Assembly (NCBI GenBank): GCA_027056465.1
Contig: JALUKS010000189.1
Location: 1 to 20,701, forward strand
Length of the DNA: 20,701 nt
Reading direction: 5' to 3'
Source: Sulfurimonas sp.
GTDB taxonomy: Bacteria > Campylobacterota > Campylobacteria > Campylobacterales > Sulfurimonadaceae
Part shown: positions 8,895 through 16,880 of the stretch, in pieces
How the letters are laid out: every line of letters starts with the position of its first letter
Numbering within the stretch: the first letter of the stretch is position 1
Program-made: the position numbers and the translations under genes
Notes under the pieces: generated by a model
Told to the model about the DNA's origin: nothing
Database searches by the model: none
Seen by the model: only the letters and a program-made list of their open reading frames with translations

Positions 8895-11480
8895 TTAAAC
8901 TGGTTTAACAGTTACACCATATTTACTCTTAGCAGTGTCACGTGCCTCTAAGTGATAATCTTTAATCTCATTGAAGTTAAGATATTTATAAATATCTGCT
9001 TCTTTACCAGCTATTTTAGCAGGAACTATATCCATATATTCAGCTGGAGTTGGGATGCGACCTAGTTTGGCACATACTGCCGCTAGTTCAGCAGAACCGA
9101 GATAAACTTGAGTATCTTTACCTAAACGGTTATCAAAGTTACGAGTTGATGTTGAAAAGACAGTAGAACCTACACGAGCAGAAGCTTGATTACCCATACA
9201 TAGTGAACATCCTGGTACTTCTGTATGCGCTTGAATACCTTTATAAACTTCGTAATAACCCTCATTGATAAGTTGTTGCTCATCCATTCTAGTTGGTGGT
9301 ACTATCCAAAACTTCTCAACATTTACAGCAGACTCCCCACGCATAACTTCACCAGCAGCTCTATAGTGACCGATATTTGTCATACAAGAACCTAAAAATA
9401 CTTCATCAATTTTTGTTCCAGCAACTTCACTTAAAAGTTTTACATTATCTGGATCATTTGGACATGCTAAGATTGGTTCAGTTATGCTATTTATATCGAT
9501 GTTAATTACTGCTGTATACTCTGCATCAGCATCTGGTTGCATAAGTGAAGGGTTCGCTAACCACTCTTTCATCTTCTCAACACGACGAGCTAGAGTGCGT
9601 TTATCTTCATAACCATCTTCAATCATAGACTCTAAAAGAACTACATTTGATTTGAGGTACTCTTCGATAGGAGCAGTATCTAAAAGAACTGTACAAGCAG
9701 CAGCAGAACGCTCAGCAGCAGAGTCAGAAAGCTCAAATGCTTGTTCAGCTTTAAGATTTGGAAGTCCCTCTATCTCTAAAATACGTCCAGCAAAGATATT
9801 TTTCTTACCTGCTTTAGGAACAGTTAATAGACCATCTTGAATAGCTTGATAGGGAATAGCATTTACAAGGTCGCGAAGAGTGATACCCGCTTGCATCTCA
9901 CCACTAAATCTTACAAGAACAGACTCAGGCATAGTAAGAGGCATACTTCCAGTTACTGCAGCAAATGCAACAACACCAGAACCACCAGGAAAAGAGATAC
10001 CAAGAGGAAAACGTGTATGGCTATCTGCACCAGTTCCAACAGTATCTGGAAGTGTCATTCTATTTAACCATGAGTGGATAACACCATCACCTGGGCGAAG
10101 TGCAACACCTGAACGGTTAGCGATAAAGTCAGGAAGTGTATGCTGCATAGTTACATCAGATGGTTTTGGATAAGCTGCTGTGTGGCAGAATGATTGCATC
10201 ACTAAGTCAGCATTGAAACCAAGTGCCGCTAACTCTTTAATCTCATCACGAGTCATAGGTCCAGTAGTATCTTGAGAGCCAACAGTAGTCATCTCAGGCT
10301 CTACATACATACCTGGGCGAACGCCAACAAGACCTGAAGCTTTTCCTACCATTTTTTGAGCAAGAGTAAAACCTTTACCTGTATCAGCAGGTTGTTCAGC
10401 AGTTAAGAAAATATCAGATACTCCCATACCTAAACAAGCACGAGCCTTAGAAGTAAGACCACGACCGATAATAAGAGGGATACGACCACCTGCACGAACT
10501 TCATCAGTAATAGTGTTAGGATTAAGTTTGAAAGTTGCTATGCACTCACCATCTTTATGCGCTTCACCTTTATAAGGATAGATAGTTACAACATCACCTG
10601 TTTCCATTTTAGAAACATCAAGCTCTAAAGGTAATGCACCTGAATCTTCACTTGTTGCAAAGAAAATAGGAGCGATAGTATTACCTAAAACAACACCACC
10701 AGTACGCTTGTTAGGAACGCCATCTATATCAACACCCATATGCCATTGAACAGAGTTAACACCAGACTTACGAGAAGAACCAGTACCAACAACATCACCA
10801 ACATAAGCGAGTGGGTGACCTTTTTTCTTAAGCTCTGCCATAGTTTCTAATGGTTTTTCCATTCTATTTACTAAGAATGAGTTTGCATGAAGAGGAATAT
10901 CTGAACGAGTAAAAGCCTCTGAAGCTGGAGATAAATCATCAGTATTCGTCTCACCAGGAACTTTATAAACAGTTACAGTAATCTCCTCTGCGAGTGCATC
11001 TTTACCAGTAAACCATTCAGCGTTTGCCCATGAAGTCATAACTTCAGTTGCTGCTGCGTTTCCTGCTTTGTGTAACTCTTCAACATCATTAAATGCGTCA
11101 TAGACAAGGAGTGTATGTGAAAGTGCTTTTATAGCCTCTTTTACAACATCAGTATCAGAAGATGAAAGTGCATCAATCATCGGCTTAACATTATAACCAC
11201 CAAGCATCATACCAAGCATCTCAACTGCTTTTTTCGGAGTGATAGCATCAACTTTGACACTACCTGCTACTACATCATTTAAAAATGCTGCTTTAACATA
11301 TGCAGAATCATCAACACCTGGAGCTACACGATTTCTTAGTAAATCAAGTAACTCATCTCTGCACTCTACTTTGATAAGTTCTATTAACTCTGCTGTTTGT
11401 TCAGCTGAAAGTGGTAAGGGTGGAACACCAAGTGCCTCACGCTCTGCAACATGTGCTTTATACTCTTCTAAAAATGCCAT
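8895..11480 (-). CDS. acnB: Aconitate hydratase B (2-methylisocitrate dehydratase family)
   Basis: AcnB interconverts citrate and isocitrate through cis-aconitate in the cytoplasm using a [4Fe-4S] cluster. The 861-aa protein has the AcnB domain order, with the HEAT-like domain first (YKAHVAEREALGVPPLPLSA, then the helical repeats to about 160). The swivel domain follows, with TNTDDLSPASEAFTRSDIPL and GTGSSRKSGVNS, then the catalytic domains with GADSHTRFPLGISFPGGSG. Cluster ligands are predicted at Cys699 (LGSCMTN), Cys758 and Cys761 (PGCSLCMGN). Their 59- and 3-residue spacing is the same as in E. coli AcnB (710, 769, 772). The start has AGGA 8 nt upstream. A perfect TATAAT (11509-11514, minus strand) lies about 30 nt upstream, so the gene probably has its own promoter. 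In this group it may run in either direction of the TCA cycle. Confidence 0.98.
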   Translation of the reverse strand: MAFLEEYKAHVAEREALGVPPLPLSAEQTAELIELIKVECRDELLDLLRNRVAPGVDDSAYVKAAFLNDVVAGSVKVDAITPKKAVEMLGMMLGGYNVKPMIDALSSSDTDVVKEAIKALSHTLLVYDAFNDVEELHKAGNAAATEVMTSWANAEWFTGKDALAEEITVTVYKVPGETNTDDLSPASEAFTRSDIPLHANSFLVNRMEKPLETMAELKKKGHPLAYVGDVVGTGSSRKSGVNSVQWHMGVDIDGVPNKRTGGVVLGNTIAPIFFATSEDSGALPLELDVSKMETGDVVTIYPYKGEAHKDGECIATFKLNPNTITDEVRAGGRIPLIIGRGLTSKARACLGMGVSDIFLTAEQPADTGKGFTLAQKMVGKASGLVGVRPGMYVEPEMTTVGSQDTTGPMTRDEIKELAALGFNADLVMQSFCHTAAYPKPSDVTMQHTLPDFIANRSGVALRPGDGVIHSWLNRMTLPDTVGTGADSHTRFPLGISFPGGSGVVAFAAVTGSMPLTMPESVLVRFSGEMQAGITLRDLVNAIPYQAIQDGLLTVPKAGKKNIFAGRILEIEGLPNLKAEQAFELSDSAAERSAAACTVLLDTAPIEEYLKSNVVLLESMIEDGYEDKRTLARRVEKMKEWLANPSLMQPDADAEYTAVINIDINSITEPILACPNDPDNVKLLSEVAGTKIDEVFLGSCMTNIGHYRAAGEVMRGESAVNVEKFWIVPPTRMDEQQLINEGYYEVYKGIQAHTEVPGCSLCMGNQASARVGSTVFSTSTRNFDNRLGKDTQVYLGSAELAAVCAKLGRIPTPAEYMDIVPAKIAGKEADIYKYLNFNEIKDYHLEARDTAKSKYGVTVKPV

Positions 11481-11508
11481 AGTTATTCCTGTAAATTTAA
11501 TTTTACAA

Positions 11509-11514
11509 ATTATA
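11509..11514 (-). promoter_or_regulatory. Probable -10 box of acnB
   Basis: The minus strand reads TATAAT at 11514 to 11509, giving a predicted transcript start near 11502 and a leader of about 22 nt before the acnB ATG at 11480. A convincing -35 is not visible. Confidence 0.55.
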
Positions 11515-11547
11515 TCTAAAGAATAGGTAACTAGAGAGAGAGTGCTA

Positions 11548-11578
11548 CAAATAGAAACACCCTTTTTTGTTCTATTTG
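11548..11578. repeat. Inverted repeat downstream of the DUF3820-like gene
   Basis: CAAATAGAA (11548-11556) pairs with TTCTATTTG (11570-11578), with a further G-C pair possible across a one-base bulge. It lies about 25 nt after the stop of the ftsK-linked gene (minus strand). No T-run follows on the minus strand, so if it stops transcription it is not a canonical intrinsic terminator. It may instead protect the mRNA 3' end. Confidence 0.4.
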
Positions 11579-11602
11579 ATTTTATGTAGAAAATAGTAAC
11601 AT

Positions 11603-11995
11603 TTAGAGTTTTCTATGTTTAATCTCTTGCATTATTATCGCTTTGTCTTGCCCAGAGTAGTTTCCCTGTAACCATAAAAGATAAGAGTCTGGAAGTTCAA
11701 AATAGTGCATACCTTTATAGTTACCAAAAGTAATCCTAGGTTTCTCTTCTGCTACTATCGGATTATTACTGCAATTTACATCTAAGGAGAGTGACTCTAT
11801 CAACTTCACAAACTCTCTGTACTCTATGCGTTTTTGTATGCTAAACTTATAACGACTAAAATCAAAAACACCCTTGCGTTTTTGTACAAAAGCCTCTATC
11901 TCTTGAATCTGCTCTACACTCAAAGACTCAAGATTTGGAATAGAGACTTCAAAAGAGTTTTTTCGAGATGTAAAAACAAAAGATGCCTTTGCCAT
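11603..11995 (-). CDS. DUF3820-like small protein coupled to ftsK
   Basis: This 130-aa protein is probably cytoplasmic; no signal peptide or membrane segment is seen. The C-terminal part (about 88-130) carries the DUF3820-type pattern ITFGNYKGMHYFELPDSYLL followed by WLQGNYSGQDK, matching the FGKYKG-x-PDDYLxW signature of that family. The first 65 residues include VEQIQEIEAFVQKRKGVFDF and look like a separate helical/strand module I do not recognise. The function of DUF3820 proteins is not established; some have been called quorum-sensing-regulated virulence factors, and others sit next to nucleic-acid enzymes. Its ATG overlaps the ftsK stop by one base (TAATG), so it is translated from the same mRNA as ftsK. 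A role in DNA handling at division would fit the context but is inference. Confidence 0.75.
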   Translation of the reverse strand: MAKASFVFTSRKNSFEVSIPNLESLSVEQIQEIEAFVQKRKGVFDFSRYKFSIQKRIEYREFVKLIESLSLDVNCSNNPIVAEEKPRITFGNYKGMHYFELPDSYLLWLQGNYSGQDKAIIMQEIKHRKL

Positions 11996-14229
11996 TAAAG
12001 AATCTCTCTAATGCCTTTAGCATTTGGAGCAGAGAGTACACCCTCATTTTCTAACTGCTCTATCACACGAGCAGAACGGTTGTAGCCTATCTGAAGCTTA
12101 CGTTGTAGGTAGGATATAGATGTTTTCTTATCTGTTAAGACAACATTTTTTGCCTCTTCATAGAGTTCATCTAGCTCTTCATAAGATTCTGTACCTCCAC
12201 CTGCTGCACTACCCTGCGACTCTTCAAGGAGAAAACTTTTATCATAATTAGGTTCACGTTGTGCTTTAATAAACTCCACTATATTATCTATCTCCTCTTC
12301 CGTTGCCCATGGAGCATGCAAGCGCACAAGTCCAGTAGACCCAGGAGGAGTAAAGAGCATATCACCACGTCCTAAGAGCGACTCAGCACCCATCTGATCT
12401 AATATGATTTTAGAGTCTATCTTCTGCCCTACTCTATAGGAGATACGAGAAGGAAGATTTGCTTTTATTAGACCTGTTACAACATCAACTGAAGGACGCT
12501 GTGTTGCTACTATGAGGTGAATACCACAAGCACGAGATTTCTGTGCAAGCCTTGCTATAGAGATTTCTACATCCTTACCACTTGTCATCATCAAATCAGA
12601 AAGCTCATCTATGATAACTACAATGTAGGGAAAAGATTCTCCATCAGTTTTATTCATTTTTTCATTATAATTTTCAATATTTTTTGTACGAGTTTCTGCC
12701 ATAAGTTCATAACGGCGTTCCATCTCTACTACCATATTATTGAGTGCTGCTATAGCTTGTTTTGGTTTTGTTATTACTGGTGTAAGTAGATGTGGAATGT
12801 CATTATAACTTGAAAACTCTAACATTTTTGGATCTATCATTAGTAAACGTAGTTGATCTGGCGAATTTTTATAGAGAAGAGAGAGTATCATACCATTAAT
12901 ACCAACACTCTTCCCACTCCCCGTCGTTCCAGCTATAAGTAGATGTGGTAATTTTTTTAAATCTGTTACAAAAGGATTTCCTACGATATCTTTTCCAAGT
13001 GCCATAGTAAGAGGCGAAGAGGAATCCTTAAAGAGCTTATCATCTAAAACTTCTCTTAAGTAAATGGTATCAAATGTATCGTTTGGGATCTCTATTCCTA
13101 CTACATCCTTACCAGGAATAGGAGCTTGAATACGGATAGTTTCAGCTGAAAGAGCCATAGCGAGGTCATCTTGAAGCCCTAAAATCTTGCTTACTTTGAC
13201 ATTTGCAGCTGGCTTAAATTCAAATGTAGAAACAACTGGACCAGTATAAGTACGTACTACATCACCATCTATCTTAAAATGTGCAAGCTTTTCTATAAGG
13301 TAACGAATCTTATCATCTAGCTCACTTTCATCTATACTCTTTGTCTTTTTAGGTGGTTTTTGTAAAAAATCTATTGAAGGTAATTTAAAGTTTTTTGGTT
13401 TTTCAACCTTACCTATATCTATATCTGCAAGAAGTTTCGCATTTTCTTCTAGTTCTTCGACAACTATTGTATTTTTCTGCTCTTTGACCTCTTCTACTAG
13501 ATCTAAAATATTTGTTGTTTTCTTCTCTTTTTCTTTACGAAGGTAAGTAGGTTTATCTATCTCAACTTCTTCATGTATGTACTCTTCTTCTGTTACTACT
13601 TGCACTTCTTCTGCATTCTCTGACTCAACTTTTTCTAAATCTCCACAAGTTGTATCTGCACTTTGATTAGACTCATCTTCATCAGCTTCTATAATCTCTT
13701 CTTCTGGAGCTTCTTGATATACAATTTGTTTTTTCTTATTTGTAATTCTAGTGTTTCGTTTTTGTATCATATACTTAGAAAAAAGAGAGAAAATCTCCGA
13801 AGCACTTCTATCTACTATAATAACAACGGAAACAAGAGTAATAATAGTCCAAAACACCCATAAACCAAATAGTCCAATATAAGGACTTAAAAAATCAACA
13901 AAATCAGCACCGAATTTTCCACGAAGTTCATCTGTTACTAAAAGCCCCTGAGCGAGTAGAAATGAGGAAAATATTAAAAAAGTAGCGATTGTTAGTTCTG
14001 TTTTTCTGAAGTCAAAGCTACTATTTTTATATAAAGAATAGAGAGGAAGCATGAGGGCAAAAAGGTATATATAAGAAATATATCCAAAATAGAGTTTATT
14101 AAATGCAGAAAAACTAACACCATAACTACCCATAAGCTCATTATCACCTAAAAGTGTCGAAAATCCAAGATAAACTAAAAGGCCGGTTACTATAATAAAA
14201 AATGTATCTTTCAAATCCATAAATCCCAT
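11995..14229 (-). CDS. ftsK: DNA translocase FtsK (short-linker form)
   Basis: FtsK is anchored at the septum and pumps chromosomal DNA during division, activating dimer resolution at dif. The 744-aa protein has several N-terminal membrane segments (about 9-29, 47-66, 78-97 and 113-140). An acidic linker of only about 130 residues follows (about 165-295), then the motor. Walker A is GTTGSGKS (434-441) and Walker B IVVIIDE (536-542), with ATQRPSVDVVTGLIKANLPS downstream. A C-terminal winged-helix gamma domain is visible (KTSISYLQRKLQIGYNRSAR, then EQLENEG), which reads polar DNA motifs in other bacteria. The linker is much shorter than in E. coli (1329 aa total), as is usual in this phylum. 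ATG 14229 is favoured by reading frame only; ATG 14220 is possible, and neither has a strong ribosome site. It lies 77 nt after flgL with no clear terminator between them. Confidence 0.97.
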   Translation of the reverse strand: MGFMDLKDTFFIIVTGLLVYLGFSTLLGDNELMGSYGVSFSAFNKLYFGYISYIYLFALMLPLYSLYKNSSFDFRKTELTIATFLIFSSFLLAQGLLVTDELRGKFGADFVDFLSPYIGLFGLWVFWTIITLVSVVIIVDRSASEIFSLFSKYMIQKRNTRITNKKKQIVYQEAPEEEIIEADEDESNQSADTTCGDLEKVESENAEEVQVVTEEEYIHEEVEIDKPTYLRKEKEKKTTNILDLVEEVKEQKNTIVVEELEENAKLLADIDIGKVEKPKNFKLPSIDFLQKPPKKTKSIDESELDDKIRYLIEKLAHFKIDGDVVRTYTGPVVSTFEFKPAANVKVSKILGLQDDLAMALSAETIRIQAPIPGKDVVGIEIPNDTFDTIYLREVLDDKLFKDSSSPLTMALGKDIVGNPFVTDLKKLPHLLIAGTTGSGKSVGINGMILSLLYKNSPDQLRLLMIDPKMLEFSSYNDIPHLLTPVITKPKQAIAALNNMVVEMERRYELMAETRTKNIENYNEKMNKTDGESFPYIVVIIDELSDLMMTSGKDVEISIARLAQKSRACGIHLIVATQRPSVDVVTGLIKANLPSRISYRVGQKIDSKIILDQMGAESLLGRGDMLFTPPGSTGLVRLHAPWATEEEIDNIVEFIKAQREPNYDKSFLLEESQGSAAGGGTESYEELDELYEEAKNVVLTDKKTSISYLQRKLQIGYNRSARVIEQLENEGVLSAPNAKGIREIL

Positions 14230-14306
14230 AATATAAAATTTAAAAGAAGTATAGCTAAAAATGTTTCAAAAAGGATTTATTTGGCAATTTGCAATATTTT
14301 TATAAA
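14230..14306 (-). promoter_or_regulatory. flgL-ftsK gap with a weak -10 candidate
   Basis: The 77-nt gap is AT-rich. The minus strand shows TATACT at 14253 to 14248, a possible -10 for ftsK, though it would give a leader of only about 12 nt. I see no GC-rich hairpin followed by a T-run, so read-through from flgL into ftsK seems possible. Confidence 0.25.
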
Positions 14307-16433
14307 TTACAGATAATTAACTAAGCTTAATTGTGAAACTTTACTTACAGTTGACAACATTGCTTCATAATTTAAATTAAGTTGAGAGAGTTTCAAAGAA
14401 GACTCTGCTAAATCTGTATCTATTACGGATGAGCGAAGGCTCATTGTACTTATTTCTAATGTTTCTGTGCGTTCTAAGGAAGTAGAGAGTGTATTTGACT
14501 GAGCACCTGCAACTGATTGCATTTTAAAAGTATGATTTTGAAGATCATCCATCATTGTAATTGCATTTTGTATTCCTACATTTCTTGCATCAGGGGCATT
14601 CGCATTGGGAGTATTACTATTATTCTCAACAGCTTTAATAATGTCATCTATTGTTTTAAAAAAATCTGTCTTGGGATCACGTACTGTCAGTGCATTATTT
14701 GTATTAAAAGTCATAACAGATGCCGCATCTGTAACATTTCCAGATGCATCTGTAGTAAAACCATCACTACTAGAGTCATATAAAGAGAGAGTTGCTTTTG
14801 TGTTTGAACTTGTTAAGTCCTTAAATTCAATTTTTCCATCATAAGAAAGATAAGTATTTCCTGAAGCTGAGGCATTTTTAATTGCAGTATCATAATCATC
14901 GGCAGTATTACCTGCTGGAAGATTATTGGTTGTTACCATATTCATAACATCCATAAGTTGTTTATATGTTACTTTATCAGCATCGGTAGCATCTCTTGGA
15001 TCATCCATGTTGTAAATCGTATAATCTGTCCCATCTACAGTAAAAACAGACCCCCCATTCGCCGTTGAGTTAAGTTTAATATCTACATTAAAATCATTCC
15101 CATTAATATCTGTTCCTGCAAGTTTAAAAGTAGTTCCATCTAATGTTCCATCACTATTCTGAGATAAATCAGCTACTTCAGAGAGTTTCGTAGAGTTTGT
15201 TGCGAACTCATTTGTTCCTTTTACTATTTGAGGTGAACTAGACGAGAGTGTAGCACCGTTAATGCTAAAGTCTGCTCGATCATATACTGCACCTTGTATT
15301 GTAGTTGCTGCATCTGCTGCTACTCCACCACCATCAGTAGGTGTAAGATTAGACTTCACAAACTCTTTAATATAAAGCCCATTATTCGTTGATGCATCAT
15401 CAAAGTTAGTAGTACCACCATTTTTCTCTAAATCATCTATATCACTTACATCTGCCTTACTATTGTTGTCATCATTGTCATTATAATCAACTGCACCTAC
15501 GAGATGAAAATCTAATTTGCTAGATCCTTTGAGTTTATCTTCAATAACGATTTGCCCTGCATCGTTCATAGTGACATTCACTACATCAGTACTTCCTGTA
15601 TTTCCATAAGCAGAACCAATTTTAGAAAGTAGTGAATCTACACTATCATCATCTTTCATAACAAATTTCTCTTTAATAGACTCTCCACTGCTAGTGGTTC
15701 CACGAAGATAAAAATAATGTTTGGCATCTGGATCACTCTGATTATCAGAATCACCCATTAAGTTTCGAATGGAACTTGAACTAGTAAGAGGCTCAGTGTC
15801 AGAAGAGGAGTTTTGAAGATCTTCACGATTTTGTAGTAAGTTAGTATTAACAACATTAGAAGTTATCTCTCTTTTAACTCCAGACTCTTCACCTAAGAAA
15901 AGCTCATCTCCTGTAATATTATATTTTTGTTTATTATTAGAACCGAGAAATGCTTTCATCTCTCCATCATTTCCTTGATATGTACCATCCTCAGCAATTG
16001 GTTTTACATTTACTGCTGAACCAGAAAACAGGTACTTTCCATTTATAGAAGTATTGGCAAGACTCCTTAGATTATCTTCTTCTCCTCGAAGTTCTTTTAC
16101 AATAGCATCGCGTGAAGTCTCATCATTAGTATCATTAGAAGCTTGAACAAGGAGTGTTCTCATATTATTCATGCTATCTGTAAACCCATTCATAGTAGCA
16201 TCTGTCTGATCAGAAACTTTATAGCCACTATCTATACTCTTCTTTGTCTGACCAATAGTAACCATTTCATTATCAAGACGCATAGTTTCAGTGAAGGTTC
16301 GTACATCATCACTAGCATATTGTATTTGCAGACCAGAAGCAATCTGCTTGTTTACATCAAAAAGTTCTTTATTTATTTTTGAGTTGTTATCATTAAAAAT
16401 ATTGTTATAGTACATACTCTGTGTAACTCGCAT
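14307..16433 (-). CDS. flgL: Flagellar hook-filament junction protein FlgL, long form
   Basis: FlgL (HAP3) joins hook to filament and is exported by the flagellar type III system. The 708-aa protein has flagellin-like ends. The N-terminal D0/D1 part (1 to about 150) includes MRVTQSMYYNNIFNDN, then INKELFDVNKQIASGLQIQY, then SDQTDATMNGFTDSM. The C-terminal part (about 620-708) includes VAGAQSNTLSTSLERTETLE, ending DTDLAESSLKLSQLNLNYEA. Between them lies a roughly 450-residue insert rich in Ser, Thr, Asn and Asp, including an Asp/Asn-rich stretch at about 310-335, so the protein is more than twice the size of enterobacterial FlgL (317 aa). Long FlgL (FlaD) is known in Campylobacter. A strong GGAGGTG ribosome site precedes the ATG. 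A sigma-28 promoter lies at 16511-16537, marking it as a late flagellar gene. A flagellin would be expected to lack the FlgL-type ends. Confidence 0.92.
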   Translation of the reverse strand: MRVTQSMYYNNIFNDNNSKINKELFDVNKQIASGLQIQYASDDVRTFTETMRLDNEMVTIGQTKKSIDSGYKVSDQTDATMNGFTDSMNNMRTLLVQASNDTNDETSRDAIVKELRGEEDNLRSLANTSINGKYLFSGSAVNVKPIAEDGTYQGNDGEMKAFLGSNNKQKYNITGDELFLGEESGVKREITSNVVNTNLLQNREDLQNSSSDTEPLTSSSSIRNLMGDSDNQSDPDAKHYFYLRGTTSSGESIKEKFVMKDDDSVDSLLSKIGSAYGNTGSTDVVNVTMNDAGQIVIEDKLKGSSKLDFHLVGAVDYNDNDDNNSKADVSDIDDLEKNGGTTNFDDASTNNGLYIKEFVKSNLTPTDGGGVAADAATTIQGAVYDRADFSINGATLSSSSPQIVKGTNEFATNSTKLSEVADLSQNSDGTLDGTTFKLAGTDINGNDFNVDIKLNSTANGGSVFTVDGTDYTIYNMDDPRDATDADKVTYKQLMDVMNMVTTNNLPAGNTADDYDTAIKNASASGNTYLSYDGKIEFKDLTSSNTKATLSLYDSSSDGFTTDASGNVTDAASVMTFNTNNALTVRDPKTDFFKTIDDIIKAVENNSNTPNANAPDARNVGIQNAITMMDDLQNHTFKMQSVAGAQSNTLSTSLERTETLEISTMSLRSSVIDTDLAESSLKLSQLNLNYEAMLSTVSKVSQLSLVNYL

Positions 16434-16510
16434 AATACACCTCCAGATAAATTCTTCATTATATTATCATTTTATTACTAAAAGTGTAGCAATAAAAGTT
16501 CCATACACAT

Positions 16511-16537
16511 ATATCGACATAAAGTTATTTACTTTTA
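16511..16537 (-). promoter_or_regulatory. Sigma-28 (FliA) promoter of flgL
   Basis: On the minus strand TAAA (16537-16534) is followed by 15 nt, then GT and CGATAT (16516-16511). This reproduces the FliA layout TAAA-N15-GCCGATAA with the CGATAT -10 variant used in Campylobacterota. The predicted start is near 16504, giving a leader of about 70 nt before the flgL ATG. No sigma-54 GG/GC element was seen in this gap. Confidence 0.75.
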
Positions 16538-16560
16538 ATCCTAATAAGTCCATACCAAAT

Positions 16561-16588
16561 TAGACAACAAACCAAATCACTCTATAAT
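16561..16588 (+). promoter_or_regulatory. Sigma-70-type promoter of an orphan transcript
   Basis: TAGACA (16561-16566), a 16-nt spacer and a perfect TATAAT (16583-16588) give a near-consensus vegetative promoter on the plus strand. The predicted start is about 16594-16595, exactly at the base of the hairpin 16595-16640. It is divergent from the flgL promoter. Confidence 0.65.
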
Positions 16589-16594
16589 ATTAGA

Positions 16595-16793
16595 GTTCCT
16601 TCTAACAAAGTGTGGGTAAATACACTTTTTTAGAAAGAACCAGAAGAGATGCTCGAACAGATGAAGAAGTTGTTTTTAACTAATACTATAGAGATACGAC
16701 TAAATCGGAAATCTAAAACACGACTATATAAAGATATTTAGAAATTCACAATAGCCACAAACTCTATAAATCATCTCAATTTGTGGCTTTTTT
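16595..16793 (+). ncRNA. Candidate orphan small RNA of about 200 nt
   Basis: The segment begins at the predicted start of a near-consensus promoter and ends in an intrinsic terminator. The 5' end folds into a strong hairpin (16595-16640). GTTC pairs with GAAC, then TTCTAA with TTAGAA across a C/A mismatch, then AAGTG with CACTT across a 2-nt internal loop. The apical loop is about 10 nt and contains GGGTAAAT. The middle (16641-16753) is less structured. It holds a 30-codon ORF (16649-16741) with poor ribosome-site spacing and atypical codons (CTC, CAG, CGG). An overlapping 23-codon GTG ORF (16612-16683) has more native-looking codons but no ribosome site. Coding is therefore undecided. No downstream + strand gene exists, so it is not a leader or riboswitch for a neighbour. 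It does not match tmRNA, SRP RNA, RNase P or 6S RNA as far as I can recognise. Confidence 0.5.
16754..16793 (+). terminator. Intrinsic terminator of the orphan transcript
   Basis: GCCACAAA (16754-16761) and TTTGTGGC (16780-16787) form a perfect 8-bp stem with an 18-nt loop, followed directly by TTTTTT (16788-16793). The T-run is on the plus strand only, which sets the orientation. Confidence 0.85.
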
Positions 16794-16880
16794 GGTGCTT
16801 TTTGTATTACTAAGTTTTGGGTTGCAAGAAGTTTGATGGTAGCGTTTGGTTGTTTAAAAAAAGGTAATTACACATATAAA

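Noticed and set aside
9652..10173. Plus-strand ORFs within acnB
   Set aside because: They are antisense to highly conserved aconitase domains; no family resemblance.
11548..11578. Canonical intrinsic terminator after the DUF3820-like gene
   Set aside because: The stem is present but no T-run follows on the transcribed strand, so it was kept only as an inverted repeat.
14307..16433. Flagellin rather than FlgL
   Set aside because: The ends match FlgL (MRVTQSMYYNN start, LSQLNLNYEAM near the end), and the ftsK linkage also matches the flgL locus I recall from Campylobacter.
16434..16580. Sigma-54 promoter for flgL
   Set aside because: No TGGCAC-N5-TTGC-like element was found; the sigma-28 match is far better.
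16595..16793. 6S RNA, SRP RNA, tmRNA or RNase P RNA
   Set aside because: There is no 5'-3' end pairing with central bubble (6S), no GGAAGCAGC core (SRP), no tRNA-like end with CCA (tmRNA) and no RNase P core motif.
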